64,000 nt of DNA from Sordaria brevicollis (Eukaryota > Ascomycota > Sordariomycetes > Sordariales > Sordariaceae): positions 434,001 through 498,000 of the forward strand of contig JAUTDP010000005.1 of assembly GCA_033439795.1 (NCBI GenBank), written 5' to 3'. The notes beneath the pieces are model-generated. The model saw only the letters and a program-made list of their open reading frames with translations. It had not been told where the DNA came from and made no database searches. The position numbers were made by a program, and so were the translations under genes. Shown in pieces: positions 24,980 through 38,213 of the stretch; position 1 is the first letter of the stretch, and every line of letters starts with the position of its first letter.

Positions 24980-26838
24980 ATCGTAAAATTAAATTAATAT
25001 TTATCGGGGACGATATAAAATATCCTACCTTAAAAAGAAATTACAATTAATTACGCGCGATACGATAATCCCTTATACCCTATTTAAATACCCGAATAAT
25101 TATACAATTATAATTTATATAAAATAATTAAAATACCGAACGAACGATAGCGCGCAATTAGGAGGAAACGGCCAAATTAAAAGCGTAAACCGTTAATGAG
25201 GTCAATTTCGAATTAATTAAATTGAATTAAAAAGAAACCCCTATTGCGAAGACCCGTTTAAATTATAAATTTATTAATAATTATCGCGTCTTTATAACTT
25301 AAAAAGTTTAAAACGCTTTCGAAAAAACCGATAATAATAATTATAAAGCCATTACTTTCGAATATTATAATACTTATATAATTCCTAAAATCGAGGCCTA
25401 ATATTTTCCTAATACGAAGGAATATATTAAAGAGGATTTAGAGAATAAAATTAAAAATATTACTATTCGCTATACTTTTAATAAAAAAGGACCCTACTTT
25501 CCGTTTAATTCCCTATTTTAATACGAAAATCCGTAGCCCGAAGGATATAAAAATTTAATAAAAATTAAAAATTTTATTACTAAAATTAAAAAGAATCCTA
25601 ATATTATATTTAAAAAAATAAAGGCCTATATCGTCGTTATATTCGCTTATAAGAAGTAATCTAAAGAGTTCTATATTATTATTTATTATTTTAATAAAAT
25701 TATAATAAATTTAAACGATTAAATCCAATACTTTAAGGGTATATATTATAAACCCGAAAAGTAAAAAAAGAAGGCTCGTTTTTAAATTATTATTAAAAAT
25801 AACGACGAAAATATTTAGTATTACTTTAATAGCGTCGACGCGGCTACTTATAAAATTAACCGAATTAAATATCACGCCCTTATTACCTAAAGTATTATTT
25901 TCGATTTCGATATTTCCGATTTTAAAACCGATTATAATAATAATAATTATTAATAGAATAAGAAATTTATTAATTCTAATAAGGAAATAATAAAAAATTT
26001 AATAGCTATTATTATAATTAAGGATAAGGAGATTTAAACTTTAAATTAAATAATCGCTAATATTATTCGCAATTCGACGCATCGTAGCGCGACTTTACAC
26101 GGCGCTTCTATTATTATTATTAGCAAAAAGTCTTTTAAAATCTTAAACCCTCCTATCTTCTATACTAATAAAAATAAAAATATTATTACTTTCGAAATAT
26201 AATATCGTATTATAATTAATAAATTAAAGGTCAATTTAAATTATTTTACCAACAATAAAACTAAATAAATATATATCGAAAATTATTTAATTAATTACGC
26301 CGTTAAAAATTTATAACCGTATTTATATAATACTTACCCGAATTAAATTAATTTTTCGAAGGCTTTAATAAATTACTTTAAACATTAATATAATAATTCT
26401 AACGTTACCTATTAAACGATCGAAGAATTCGAAAAACTCCGTATATATTAGGATAATTTTTATATTTTTAAAAATAAGTTTATTCATTTTATTAACGAAT
26501 ATTAAATTCCGCAATCGAATTAAAAGGAAACTTTTTATCATCGTTTATTTATTAATTTCTAAATAGGAATAGCCTTATATATTACCCTAAATACGGTCGA
26601 TTTTAATAAATATATTAAAATTATTAAATAAATTATTTATACGTAAAAGGTAGCTAAGCGGATTACTACATTATTTTCTTCGAATTCGAATAATTATAAT
26701 CGTAGAAATAATAATAGAAATAATAGTAATATTAATAGAGGAAGAGGCTCCTCTTCGATTAGAAATAATTTTAATATTAATAATAATAATAGGAATTTAA
26801 TTAAGGAGGAAATCGACGATATATTCCGTAAGGGAATA

Positions 26839-26880
26839 TATTTTATTTATAAGGAATAAAGATATCGTACTAAAAATTAC
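26839..26880 (+). pseudogene. Gag zinc-knuckle remnant of element D
   Basis: The frame reads YFIYKE*RYRTKNY. The spacing is exactly CX2CX4HX4C if all four zinc ligands are taken as Tyr. Cys (TGT/TGC to TAT/TAC) and His (CAT to TAT) to Tyr are the single transitions RIP would make. It lies upstream of protease, as expected for the end of gag. Confidence 0.8.
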
Positions 26881-27169
26881 CCTAAGAAACCCGATTCTAA
26901 TAATCGCTCCGCTACGATAAATTACCGTACCCGCCTTTAATTTATATATACTCGCTATAATATTAAAAATAAAAAGGAGGATAAAGGTAAAGAAAAGGAT
27001 AAATCGAAAAATTAATTACCCTAAATAAAATAGATTCCCGTTTAAGGAAATTTATATAATAACGATAAAGAAAAATATTTAATAATATAAATAGAGATTT
27101 TTTATATAATTATTTAAGAGGAAACTCTTTTATTATATCCGCCTTTATAAATAATAATAGAATTATAAT

Positions 27170-27260
27170 TATTATTAAAAAAACTATTATAAATTCGGGA
27201 GCCGTTATTTATATTTTAATTAATTAAATTATAATTGACCGTTTATAATAATTTTTCGGA
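27170..27260 (+). pseudogene. Protease active-site remnant of element D
   Basis: The frame reads TIINSGAVIYI, equivalent to the retropepsin DSGA motif with Asp changed to Asn. It sits between the zinc knuckle and RT. Confidence 0.65.
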
Positions 27261-28399
27261 TTCGAAATTAAGAGCGATTTCGACCTTATTAATATAGGAG
27301 GCCCTTTCGTTGGAAACGATAATAAGAAAATTACGACCGCTTTAAAAATAAACGTTATAATATAAAACTATACTATTCGTAATAAATAATTAATTATTAC
27401 CGATATTTATTACGATATAATAATTGGCTATATTTAATTCAAATACTATAACGTTATAATCGATTATTTACGAAGGAAATTATTATTTAATAACGATTAA
27501 TTAATAAATCCCAATTAAATAAAGAATATTTATATTAAAAATAAGGAAGGTTAATTTATCGATTTAAAATATTAAGAGAACGTTATTTATAGAAAATAAT
27601 TTATAGAAAGAGAGGATAAACGAAGGCGTAACGGGGTTATAATATATTACCGAATTCGAAAGTTCAAAAATACTCTATAACTTTTATTTTCGATTAAATA
27701 AACGACGCGCTTAATAATTAATATTCTTTAGAGAATTACAATTAATAAAAAAATAACCGATTTTATTAAAAAAGTATAAAATTCTATAGAATAGGTTTTA
27801 TAAAACGAATTTCTATTACTATTAATAGAATTAAAGAAAGCGTTAATAAAAGTATTAAAGGAATAAAAGAGAGATCTTAAAGAGGATTTGAAGTATTTTA
27901 AAAAATAGTTATAAGGAAAGGATTTTAATAATAGTATAAAGAAAGACGATTAGGGTTATTTTAAATAAAAAAGGGGAGTTGCGTAATATAAAGAGCGAAT
28001 ACCCAATATAATTATTATTAATTCTATAGCCCTTATATAAATAATAAAAAAAGAATACTTAGGGGTAATGAATTTATACGAAATTGATCGCTTTATTAAA
28101 GAACGTAAGGATTAAGAATATTTTAATAGCTTAGATCCGGAGGAATAGAAATAGATTTTATAACGGATTTTTATTTATTATTATAATTATAAAGATATTT
28201 TTAATAAACGATAATTAAATACGTTACTAGAATTAGGGAATAGTAATTACTATATCCGATTATAAAAGGGAATTAATTTTAAAAATTTAAATTATAGCTT
28301 ATTATATAAAATGAATATAAATAAATTAAAAGCGTATTAATTATATATTATAAAGAATTTAAATAAAGGTTTTATTAAAAATAATTCTACGCTATAGGT

Positions 28400-29000
28400 T
28401 ACCCCTATTCTCTTTATATTTAAAATTAATAAAAAATTCCGTTTTTGCGTAAATTATTAGAAATTGAATAAAATTACCCGGAAAGACCGTTACTTACTAC
28501 CTTTTATTGAAGAAATATTAACCCGAATAATTAAAACGAAAATTTTTATTAAAATCGATATTTAATAAACTTTCTATTATATCCGTATATATTTAAACGA
28601 TAAGGAATTTACGACCTTTTATATTTAATATAAGGTTTATAAATATAAAGTATTACCTTTCGGATTAATTAATAAATTATTAACGTTTTAAAAATATATT
28701 AATAATATTTTAATAGGATATTTAGACGATTTTTATAATATTTATATTAATAATATTCTAATTTATTTTAATAACGAAGAAGAATACGAGATTTACGTTA
28801 AGAAAATACTAGAAAAGTTCCATTAGGCCGGGCTATAAACTAATTTAAATAAATACGAATTTTATATTATTAAGACGAAGTTTTTGGGGTTTATTATCGG
28901 TATTAATAGAATTTCGGTAAATCCGGCGAAAATTTAAATAATTAAAGAATAAAAAGAACTATTAACGGTTAAAGGTATATAATCGTTTTTAGGCTTTTAT
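28400..29000 (+). pseudogene. Reverse transcriptase remnant of element D
   Basis: The plus-strand reading gives YINNILIYFNNEEEYE at about 28743 (family YxDDILIYS plus an EEEH block), then KFLGFIIG and SVNPAK. These are the typical gypsy RT palm/thumb motifs. The catalytic Asp pair reads Asn-Asn. Confidence 0.85.
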
Positions 29001-29839
29001 AATTTCTATTATAAATTTATAAAGGAATATAAGAGGATTTCGAAATTACTAATAACGTTAATAAAAAAAGGGGAAGCGTTTAATTAAATAGGGGAATATT
29101 AAATAGCGTTTAATACTTTAAAATAATATTTAATCGATATATTAATATTCGCTTATTTCGATTTCGAAAAGGAAATAAAATTGGAAATGGATATATTAAA
29201 CGGGGTATTAGCTAATATTTTATTTTAGAAATACGAAGATAGGTAATACTTTATTACTTATTTTTCGGAAATAATATAGGGAATAGAATATAATTACCTA
29301 ATATATAATAAGGAAATATTAATTATAATAAAAGCGTTAATATATTAGCGCTTAGAGTTTATTAGGCTTTAGCGGACCGAACTTTTTACGATTATTACGG
29401 ATTACAAAATATTAAAGTATTTTAATATTAAACGCCTATTAAATACGAAATAAATAATATAGGTATAATTATTATTATAATATAATTTTTTAATTATTTA
29501 CCGACCCGGTAAAGATAACGCGGTAATTAATATTTTATTAAGAAAGTTAAAAGATATTAAGGATTAGAAGGAGCGGAAAGAATTATAACGTATAATACGC
29601 TTTTTTAAACCTACAGGGGAGGGGGAAGATACGGTTCGTATTTATACTTTAAACGTTATAAATATTCTTAAAATAATAACCGGCTATAAATTCGTTTATT
29701 AAATATTAGAGGCTAATAAAACGGATATCTTTTTAAAGGAATATTATAAGAAGGTTCGACGGGGAGAATTAAATTTTACGATATTATAAGAGTAATTATT
29801 ATTATTCCGTAGCCGTTTCGTAATTTTAGAAGGTACTTT

Positions 29840-30300
29840 AAAGATTAGAATAATTTAGGATTATTATAATACCTTAACGACGGCCTACCTTAAAAGGAAT
29901 AAAATACGTAAATTAATAATAATTTAATATTAATAGCCCGGTCTAATTAAAGATATTAATTAATATATAGCGAATTATATAATTTATTATACTTTTAAAT
30001 ACCTATAGGGTAAAATACTAAGAATATTTTAAAATATCGAAGCCCCTAAAAGAATTTAGAACCGTTTAATAATAAATTTTAAAAAAATATTATTAAATAA
30101 ATACGGATACAATAATTTAATAAATATAATCGACCCTTTATTTAAAATTATATAATTATTCCCTTATAAATCGATTATTACAGGAAAAAAAATTTATAAA
30201 TTATATTACGAGGGTCCCTTTTATATTTTCGGCCCGCTTAAGGAATTTATTAATAATAAAGGATTATAATTTTAATCGGATTTTTTATAAGAATTAGCCT
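29840..30300 (+). pseudogene. Integrase remnant of element D (zinc domain and core)
   Basis: An HHCC-type domain is recognisable near 29850-30000, with His and Cys positions read as Tyr, followed by a Y**PG block that corresponds to YWWPG. A core with INIIDPLFKII and LFPYKSIIT follows near 30120-30180. Then comes a GL*F*SDF block near 30264, the region of the second catalytic Asp. Confidence 0.75.
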
Positions 30301-31310
30301 TTTTAATTAATATTAATTAGTCGTTAATTTTTATTAAATATTTATAAATATTAGGATAGGTCGAAAATTTTTACGAATAAATCGATTAGAAATTTTATTT
30401 ATATATTAATTATAATTAAAATAATTAATTGGAAATAATCCCAACGCTAAATTATATTTAAAATAATTTACTCTAAAATAATACGGGCCTTTAACCCTAC
30501 GAAATTCTATTCGGCTTCTTAATATTTACTTTTTTAAATTAAAAAATAAAAACGAATTTTAAAAGTATATTTTTAATAGAACGTTTAAATTAATAAAATA
30601 CTAGGGATACCGCTAAGAAAATCTAGCGGTATATAAACTACGTAAAGAAATATATCGAATTTATATAATAGAAATAAATTATTTAAATAAATAGAAAACG
30701 TTACGAATTAAATTTCGATATAAGAAATCGAATTTTTATCGTTAAAAAAAATTAATCGACCGACTATCCGAACGATAAATTGGATTTTCTATTAATAAAA
30801 TAATATTTTCTTATTATAAGTAAGAAGGGTAATACTTTTTTAATATAATTACTTTCTTCGTAGAAAATATTTAATTAATTTCCGCCGGATAAATTAAAGA
30901 AGTTTTTAAATAATTTATTATTAAAATAAGTATTAGAAAACTTATTAGGGGAAATTATATTTAAAAATAAAGAGTATAAAATAGAGGAAATTACGGCTTT
31001 AAAGGTAGACCGAAGTAAATTATTTTATTAAATAAAATAGACCGGTTAAGATTTAAACCCGGAATAGTATTTTATTAACGATTTTAGGAATATAGTAATT
31101 AAATTGAAAGAATATTATAAAGAATATCCGGAGGCGGTTAAGCCCTTTCGGAAGTTATAAAATTAAATTATAACGGTAATATAAAAGGAGGAAGTATTAA
31201 AGTATAAGGAGGATAATTTACTAATTTAAATAGGTAATAGGAGGTTAAAGAGGAAGAAGTAATTACGTTTTCGAAAGATTCGAGGCGAGTTGTTTTAAAG
31301 GGGGGGGTAA

Positions 31311-31585
31311 TATGACGGCGCGGCTTACTTACTAGTTACCTAATTTATTATATATTATTAGGTGAATTAGGGATTTGCTATTGTAGGTTATTTATTTATA
31401 CTAGCGAACGTTGTATAGCTATTTACCCGTACAACCTATTTACTCTATAGAACGTAGGGCCTATATCTTTCCGCCTACGCTTCTATTCTTGTACGATTAG
31501 TTTTCCTTTTTTCTTTATTTTACGATTTTCTATTAATCAAGGATTATTATTATTTTATTACAAGCCCTTCCTTTTTACCGTGACA
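31311..31585 (+). repeat. Right (3') LTR of element D, 275 bp
   Basis: It begins TATGACGGCGCGG and ends TTACCGTGACA. It is preceded by a polypurine tract and followed by the TSD ATAAT. Confidence 0.93.
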
Positions 31586-31590
31586 ATAAT

Positions 31591-32568
31591 TATATTATTA
31601 AATTCGGATTCGGAATTACTAAAATTAGAATTATTATTATTATTATTATCGGGGAAAAATATAAATACAAAATCGGTAAATTTAAATAAACGCTAGCGAA
31701 GGTTATTAATTATCTTTTAATATTTAATTATTTCGTATTTAATTATATTTTAAAAATAAATTTTAAAATTAAAATAATATTTTTAAACGTTAAATAAATT
31801 TTATTAAAGGGCGGTTAAACGAATTTAAAAGTTATTAACGATATCGTTATATTAAAAAACGGCGTTAACGAAAATTTATTTATAAGCGTTATATTAAATT
31901 TATTACTTAATAGCGGCGTCCGAAAGTTAAAGGGTATAATTAATTCTAAAAATCGCGAAATTAATATTAAAAATTACATTAATTTAATCCTTATTTTAAA
32001 TTAAAATATAGATTTAATTAAAATCCTAATGTAATTAATTATTTTCGTCCTCAAATTATTAAAAATCCTCTTTAATACTTTAAAATTTAGCGGTAATAAA
32101 AATAATATTAAATTATATAAAGCGGGTAAACGCATAAATAATAATCGGGAATATAAAGTAATTATTTAAATTAAAAGTTTAAATAATAAAAATTAAAATA
32201 ATAATAAAATTATTATTAAGCGTATAAATAACGTCGGTAAATTAGTCCTAAAATTTAATATTATAAAGGTTAATATTTTTAATTTTAAAAAACGTAATAG
32301 CCGCGACGAAAATATTAATAATTATAGCGGGGATTAAATCGGATATTAATTACTTAAATTAATATATTTTAATAAATATAAAAGAAAAAAAAGTATAAAC
32401 GATTATAATAATAATATTCATTTTAATAATTACTTAATTCGAATTAACCGCGGGGCTATTACTAGAATATTAATTACTAAGAAAACGAATTTTAAAATTA
32501 ATTAATATAATTAACGATTAATCTTCCTCGAAAATTACGCGCGCAGTATTAAAGTAGGTATAATAAAT
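31591..32568 (-). pseudogene. 5' gag-side interior of A2 next to its 5' LTR
   Basis: It aligns with A1 from 960 to 1937. In the minus orientation of A2 it holds the 5' leader and start of gag. No intact frame. Confidence 0.8.
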
Positions 32569-32854
32569 TAGCAAGGGATAATATTAATACCGTTAAATAT
32601 ATAATAAAATTTATATTATTATACGAAGGACGGGAAGGGAGAAGTATATATAGAGGATTAAATATATAGGCGCGAACCTATACCCTAGTCCGTGCGCACC
32701 TACGTAATACTATACGTAACCATAGGTGACCAAATTTGGACTATATCGAGCTATAGTATGCGTACTATAGTCGGGAATGGTCGCTAGGGATCTAAGCACC
32801 TATATAGGTAGTTAGTACGTATACCGGGTATAGCATAGGTATAATCCTGTAACA
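32569..32854 (-). repeat. Right (5') LTR of A2, 286 bp
   Basis: It begins TAGCAAGGG and ends CTGTAACA. The TSD CTATT follows (32855-32859), after which the broken E LTR resumes. Confidence 0.92.
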
Positions 32855-32859
32855 CTATT

Positions 32860-33078
32860 AAACGAGGGAATTTAAGGGTTTATATACAAATCTATAAACC
32901 AAAATATTATATCTTCTTAAAGCCACCTTTAAATAAAGCTATTCCCTTAGTCTAGGACTAACGTATAGAGCTACAATTATAACGTTAAAGTCGTTTAGAG
33001 TTAATTAGAGTTAATTAGAAGTTACAATATTACTTATAATCTTTATATATAATAAATATAATACTAAATTTTCCGATA
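32860..33078 (-). repeat. Left (3') LTR of element E, last piece
   Basis: It aligns with 38328-38546 and ends TTTTCCGATA. With the two pieces before A2 it totals 333 bp, the length of the right LTR. Confidence 0.85.
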
Positions 33079-36000
33079 TACTACTTTAATTATAATTATT
33101 AAAATAAAGTTAGAATAATAAAGAAAACCGTAAGCTAAATATAAAAAAACCTATTATTATCCTTAAAAACTTTATTCCTTATCTTCGATTTTATTTAAAT
33201 TTAATAGTAGCCCTTTATTTCGGGAATTTCGAAAGGCTCAAAGAGATTTTATACCCAATATTTCCCGGAATTTAGTATATTTATTAATAATTAAAACCTT
33301 TATTATTCTATCCGTTCATATTTTATTTATTTTTTTATAATCGATTTTAATTATCCCTTTTTTAATTTCCTAACGAATTTAATAATTATAAATATCGACG
33401 TATTAGAATTTAATATTAATTTAAGCGTTTTTTATAGTAACGAACCGAATAGTTTAAGTGTTATTATATAAAATTATAGGTATTAGGTTAATAAAATTAA
33501 TAAGTTGTAAAATTAGACGAACGGTGAAAATAATTTCTTTAATTACTAAATTTAAAGAGAGTAATTTTATTTCCGTTCCTAAAATCGTAATTATTATTTA
33601 TTTGATTACGCTTTATTAAATAAAATTATTAAAAAATTTAATTATAAAGTTTTAAGAATTCTTTCGATTTATTTTATTATTTATAAACGAAATATCTAAG
33701 GTAATTTCTAGTACGTTATTACCCTTAAAGATTAAGTAGAGATTACGAATTGTATAGAAATAATATAATATTTTATTTACTACTTTATAATAATTTAAAT
33801 TGGGATTGTAAAAATGACGAATTAATTGATTTATAACGAATATAGTATTTGATTAAATTATAATAATAATATAAAAAATAGATCCTATTTTAATTTAATA
33901 ATTATGAATAGCTTTACCCGTTATTTTATTTTTAAAAGGTATTAATTTTCGAATAATTATAGGGATAAAAATTATATGTTTGTTAATAGCGAATTAATTT
34001 ATTTTTTTTATATAAGAATATTAAAATAATTAAATTTTACGCTTAATACGGTTTTTAATTACTTTAATACTTAAAAATTATTAAAAATCTTCTCTTTTTA
34101 TAAAAAAATAATATTACTTCAATTCCTTTATATATCGACGAATTTCCTTTTAACGGTATTTTAAATAAGTAAAGACTATATTATTAATATAATAGAAAAT
34201 ATAGATCCCGTTTTTAATAAAAATATAAGGCTCTTCTAATATAGGTAAAAAGCCGATATTTGAAAAGGCGTCGGTAAGTTTTTATTATTAAAGTAACGGT
34301 AATTTCTTTAATTTGTGTAAAGCCTTTTTAATAAATAAAACCTTTCCCGGTTTTTAATAACCCTATAGCATTTATATATAATCGATTTCGTTAAAATTAA
34401 TATTAATAAAGGTATTAATTATATTATATTAGATTAATTCTAAGTTAAAACGAATAGTAATAGTAAAAATAATTCGAAATAACCGTTTTATTAGAGTAGA
34501 AATATATATTTCTTCGTTAATTTTTTATTATTAATCTCTTTATACGATTAGCTTTATTTTAACTTTTTTGAATTTCCTATTTTTATGGAATTTATAAATA
34601 TATATTTATATATAATTAAAAATCTACTTCCTTTTAGCTTTGGGCTTATTAAAATTAATTTCTAATTAAGTATATATATTTTTATAATTATTAAAATAAT
34701 TTTATTCTACTTCGAAAAATTATTAACGAAGGAAGTAATTTTTAAAAAAGTTATATCGTTTAAGAATTAGTAGTAAATTATACCTATAAATAATATAAAG
34801 CTTATCGTTTTAAATAGCCTTTCGAATTAGGCCTTCGTAATAATATCGCTTTTATATAGAATAATAGGCTAATAAAGACGATTAATATTAAAAATTAATT
34901 TTTAGGGTATAAAGCCTTCGTTAATTTCTTATTCGAATTTAGGTTCTTAGAGCAAATTAATCAAAAATAATAAAGGAAGAGGAGTATTTAACGGAATTAG
35001 GTAATTAAAAATATAATCGATTTTTATTTTTTCGGATATTTTTAATTACCTTAATTCTTATTCCTCTTTTTAATTTAAGTCTTTAATAGGTTTAAATCGA
35101 AATAAATTGCCGGGGAAGTTTTTTTAAATATTTGAATTTTTAATATTAATTCAGCTTTTTATAAATAAAGGTTCGATAGGACTTTAATTGGCCTTTTTAA
35201 GTAAATTAATAAATTAGTCGGAAGAGATACGAAGAGATTTCCATTCTTTAATTAAATTTGAAGAAAATTTCGAATATTTATTAAATATAATATTTTAAAT
35301 ATTAATAATCTAATTCGTAATTAGATTCTAAATACGATAAATAATTATAAAAATATATTCAATAAAATAATTAATTTATACTTTAGGTCGAAATTTATTT
35401 AACTAATTTTATTTAAATTAAGTAAATTTTATTATAATATAAGCTTTATATTTATAAGCTTTTAAATAATTTAAAATTAATTTACAAAAAATAATAAAAC
35501 TTCGTCGTTAAATAATAATAATATAAAAACGTTTATATAAAGATTTCTAATCGTTAAAATATTTCGGTAATTAATTAGAAAAATAAACGGCGGTTAAATA
35601 AATTTTTAATTAGAGAAAAAAAGGAAATTTCGAATTATTTTTTATAATAATACTTTTTTTTTTAATAATACTTTTAAATCTTTCCGCCCTACTATTTTAA
35701 ATTTATATATTAAAAGTATAAAATTTAATTTTAATTCCTTCAATTATAAATTATAAATTAATTACGAACGTTTTAGTAATTTCGTTATTATATTCGAAAT
35801 ATTTTAAAATAACCGAATAACGATTGTCGAAAATTATAACTAAATTACGAAATATAATAAAAAGAGAAATCGCGTTTTTATTATTTAAATAATAATCCTA
35901 AACGTATTTAATATACTAATAAATAAATAATATTACGTTCATTTCCCTATTAGCGTTAATAAATTTAAAATTAAAAAAATCGATAATAATCCGCTCTTTT

Positions 36001-38213
36001 AATTTATTATTATAATTTTTAACTTTTTAATGGATTTAACGTTTAATTTTTACTATAGTACAATCGTTATACTTTACCGTTTTCGGCGCGCCTTTAATTT
36101 TAATATTATTAACGTTATATAAATAAAAGAAGATTTGTAAATTATAATAACCGAAGCGTTAATATTAAATTCGACTATTTCGGTAAATATTATAGCGATT
36201 AAATAATAAATTATAATATTAATTTCGACGTATAAAGAATAACAATTGCGTTTTAAAGAAGGGTAAATCTTCGAAAATAATTTAACTTAATTATATTAAT
36301 AACCAATAAAAGAGTATATTATTATAATAATAAAAGTAATTATTAAATAATTTATAATTTTAATAAAGGCTTTATTACCGAAATAATTATAATAAAATTA
36401 AATTCGTAGCGAATTTAAAAATAAAGGTAATATTTTTAAATCGAAGTTATTTAAATCCTTTTTTACTTTTAATAATAATATCAATTATTTTAAATCCCTT
36501 TATAAGAATAATAGAATTTTTAGCCTAGAAGAATTCGTTATAGGGAACTTTTCGAAAATTAAAAAAACGAGTAATTTAATTAAAAATATATAACGAATTT
36601 CCTAAATTAAAAATTATATAATTTTTAAGCGGATAAATAATATTATTATTCGGTTAAGGGGTAATAGTGAACGTTATTTTATAAACCCTTCTTTATTCCC
36701 TTAATAAAATAAATAAATTAATTAATTAATTCGATTCGCTAATTCTATTATTAAATTCCTTATTATTAGCGTAAGAATTTTTATTTTAATTAATAAATTT
36801 CTTTTTAAGGCATTTGCAATACTTTTCGTAGTTATAGCGGAATTTTTTATTATTTTAAAAGCGTATTTTAATTTCTTTTTTAATATTTTCGTTTGCGGAT
36901 TAATTGAATTTAGTAAATTAAAAGTAAAAATATTAATATTATTTATATAAATATTAACCGTAATTATAAATTAAGTAATAAATATTACCCTTAATTAATT
37001 TATTAATATTAATCTTCCTATATTTAAAAGGTTTATTTTCCTTTAAAATAAGTTCTTATTTACTCTAAATATAGAAACCGGCTCTTTATTTAATTAAAAT
37101 ACGAATTTAAATAATATTAATCGTAATAATCGTTATAGCTTCGTCGGTAGCGTTGTATTTTTTAAAATTATTAAAAATTGTATAAAAGTCGAAATTATTA
37201 CAACGAATTTCTTTTTTATAATAATAGCGGATTTTAAATAACTATAAAGGTCGTACATTAAATAGCGCTTTAAAAATATTATTAAATGAAACGTTAATAT
37301 TTAATATTTTAAAAACTTTATAGCGAATTCTAAAGGTTATAAAAGTATTTCATTTATTAATTTATTTATTTATTCCGCCCTTAGGGACTTTAATAAGAAA
37401 TTTAATATAAACCCTATAATAGCGACAAATAAAAATTTAAATATCGATAAGGTTATAATTATAAATTAGATAAATTTTAATAAATTACTTTAACGTTATT
37501 AAATTAAATAAAAAAGTATTAATTTTAAAATTTAATTTAATAGATTTAAATATCCAATTTCGAAATTTAACGTTATTACCGGCGAAGGTTTTACAAACGT
37601 TAAAATCGCAAGTATTTTCTTCTTAATTATTTTTATATATTTCTTTACCGTTCGTAGTAAAATCGATAAAGGTAATATATAAATTAATAATTTATTTAAT
37701 AATAAACCGAAAGGTATTAATTATTATAGCGGGTTAAATAAGATTATAGGCTAAAATACCGTTTTATAATCCTATTATACGGTTTCGAATAGTATTAATC
37801 CGATTTCGAATTTATTAAATAAGAAGGTAATTACCTATAAGAATTTTAATTAAAATAAAAAGAATTAATTCCATTCTTTTAAGGTAATTAAATATTTTAT
37901 AATTTATGGCTAATCCGTAGAATTCGTTCTCCTATTCTTTATATTTTTTAACGTTATTAAAATAGGGACGAGAGATTTTAATAATAAAACCGTTAAATAT
38001 AATAATATTTTTAATAATATTAATTAATAGTAATAAAATGGGATAAACGTTGAAGAATATTGAAGAAGGTTAGTATAAAATAGAGGTGAAGTAGATAGAA
38101 GTAGATAATATTTAATTAAAAATATGATTTGGTTAAAAAATTGAAGTAAAAGTATAATAAAAGTATAAAAGAAGTAATAATATTTTTAAATCTCGTAGCG
38201 AAGTAAAAGCGTT
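33079..38213 (-). pseudogene. Ty1/copia gag-pol interior of element E, RIP-degraded
   Basis: The minus-strand frame near 34210-34140 reads IYIFYYINNIVFTY, matching a copia RT YVDDI block with Asp changed to Asn. Downstream (lower coordinates) a stretch near 33950-33880 reads KIGSIFYIIIINQ. That is the copia region just before RNase H (VGSLMYLATITRPDIAYS in the family). The interior is about 5.1 kb, enough for a single gag-protease-integrase-RT-RNase H polyprotein. Integrase and gag should lie at about 35600-38200, but I could not read reliable motifs there. Dense stops make it non-functional. Confidence 0.75.

Larger units (their letters stand above)
24705..31585 (+). mobile_element. Ty3/gypsy element D, RIP-degraded
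   Basis: A complete 6881-bp plus-strand element with 275-bp LTRs and a 5-bp TSD ATAAT (24700-24704 and 31586-31590). The empty site is in A1 at 955-959. A polypurine tract (AAAGGGGGGGGTAA, 31297-31310) abuts the right LTR. The order gag (zinc knuckle at 26839-26880), protease (about 27185), RT (about 28400-29000), integrase zinc domain (about 29840-30010) and integrase core (about 30090-30300) is the gypsy order. No intact frame. Confidence 0.93.
2693..32854 (-). mobile_element. Ty3/gypsy element A, copy 2 (A2), host of five nested insertions
   Basis: LTRs at 2693-2912 plus 10175-10240 (left) and 32569-32854 (right), each 286 bp. A2 sits in the E LTR with a perfect CTATT duplication (2688-2692 and 32855-32859). 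Removing B, C, D and the two short TIR elements leaves about 7.7 kb, typical of gypsy elements. The minus orientation is shown by the RT: a PFGL...NYIN block at about 14110-14190 and the YxDD motif at 13515-13541, reading YFNNIYIYF. Order on the minus strand: 5' LTR, gag (32568 to about 15000, interrupted), RT, then RNase H/integrase (about 13500-10300), 3' LTR. All frames are broken by RIP-type transitions. Confidence 0.9.
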
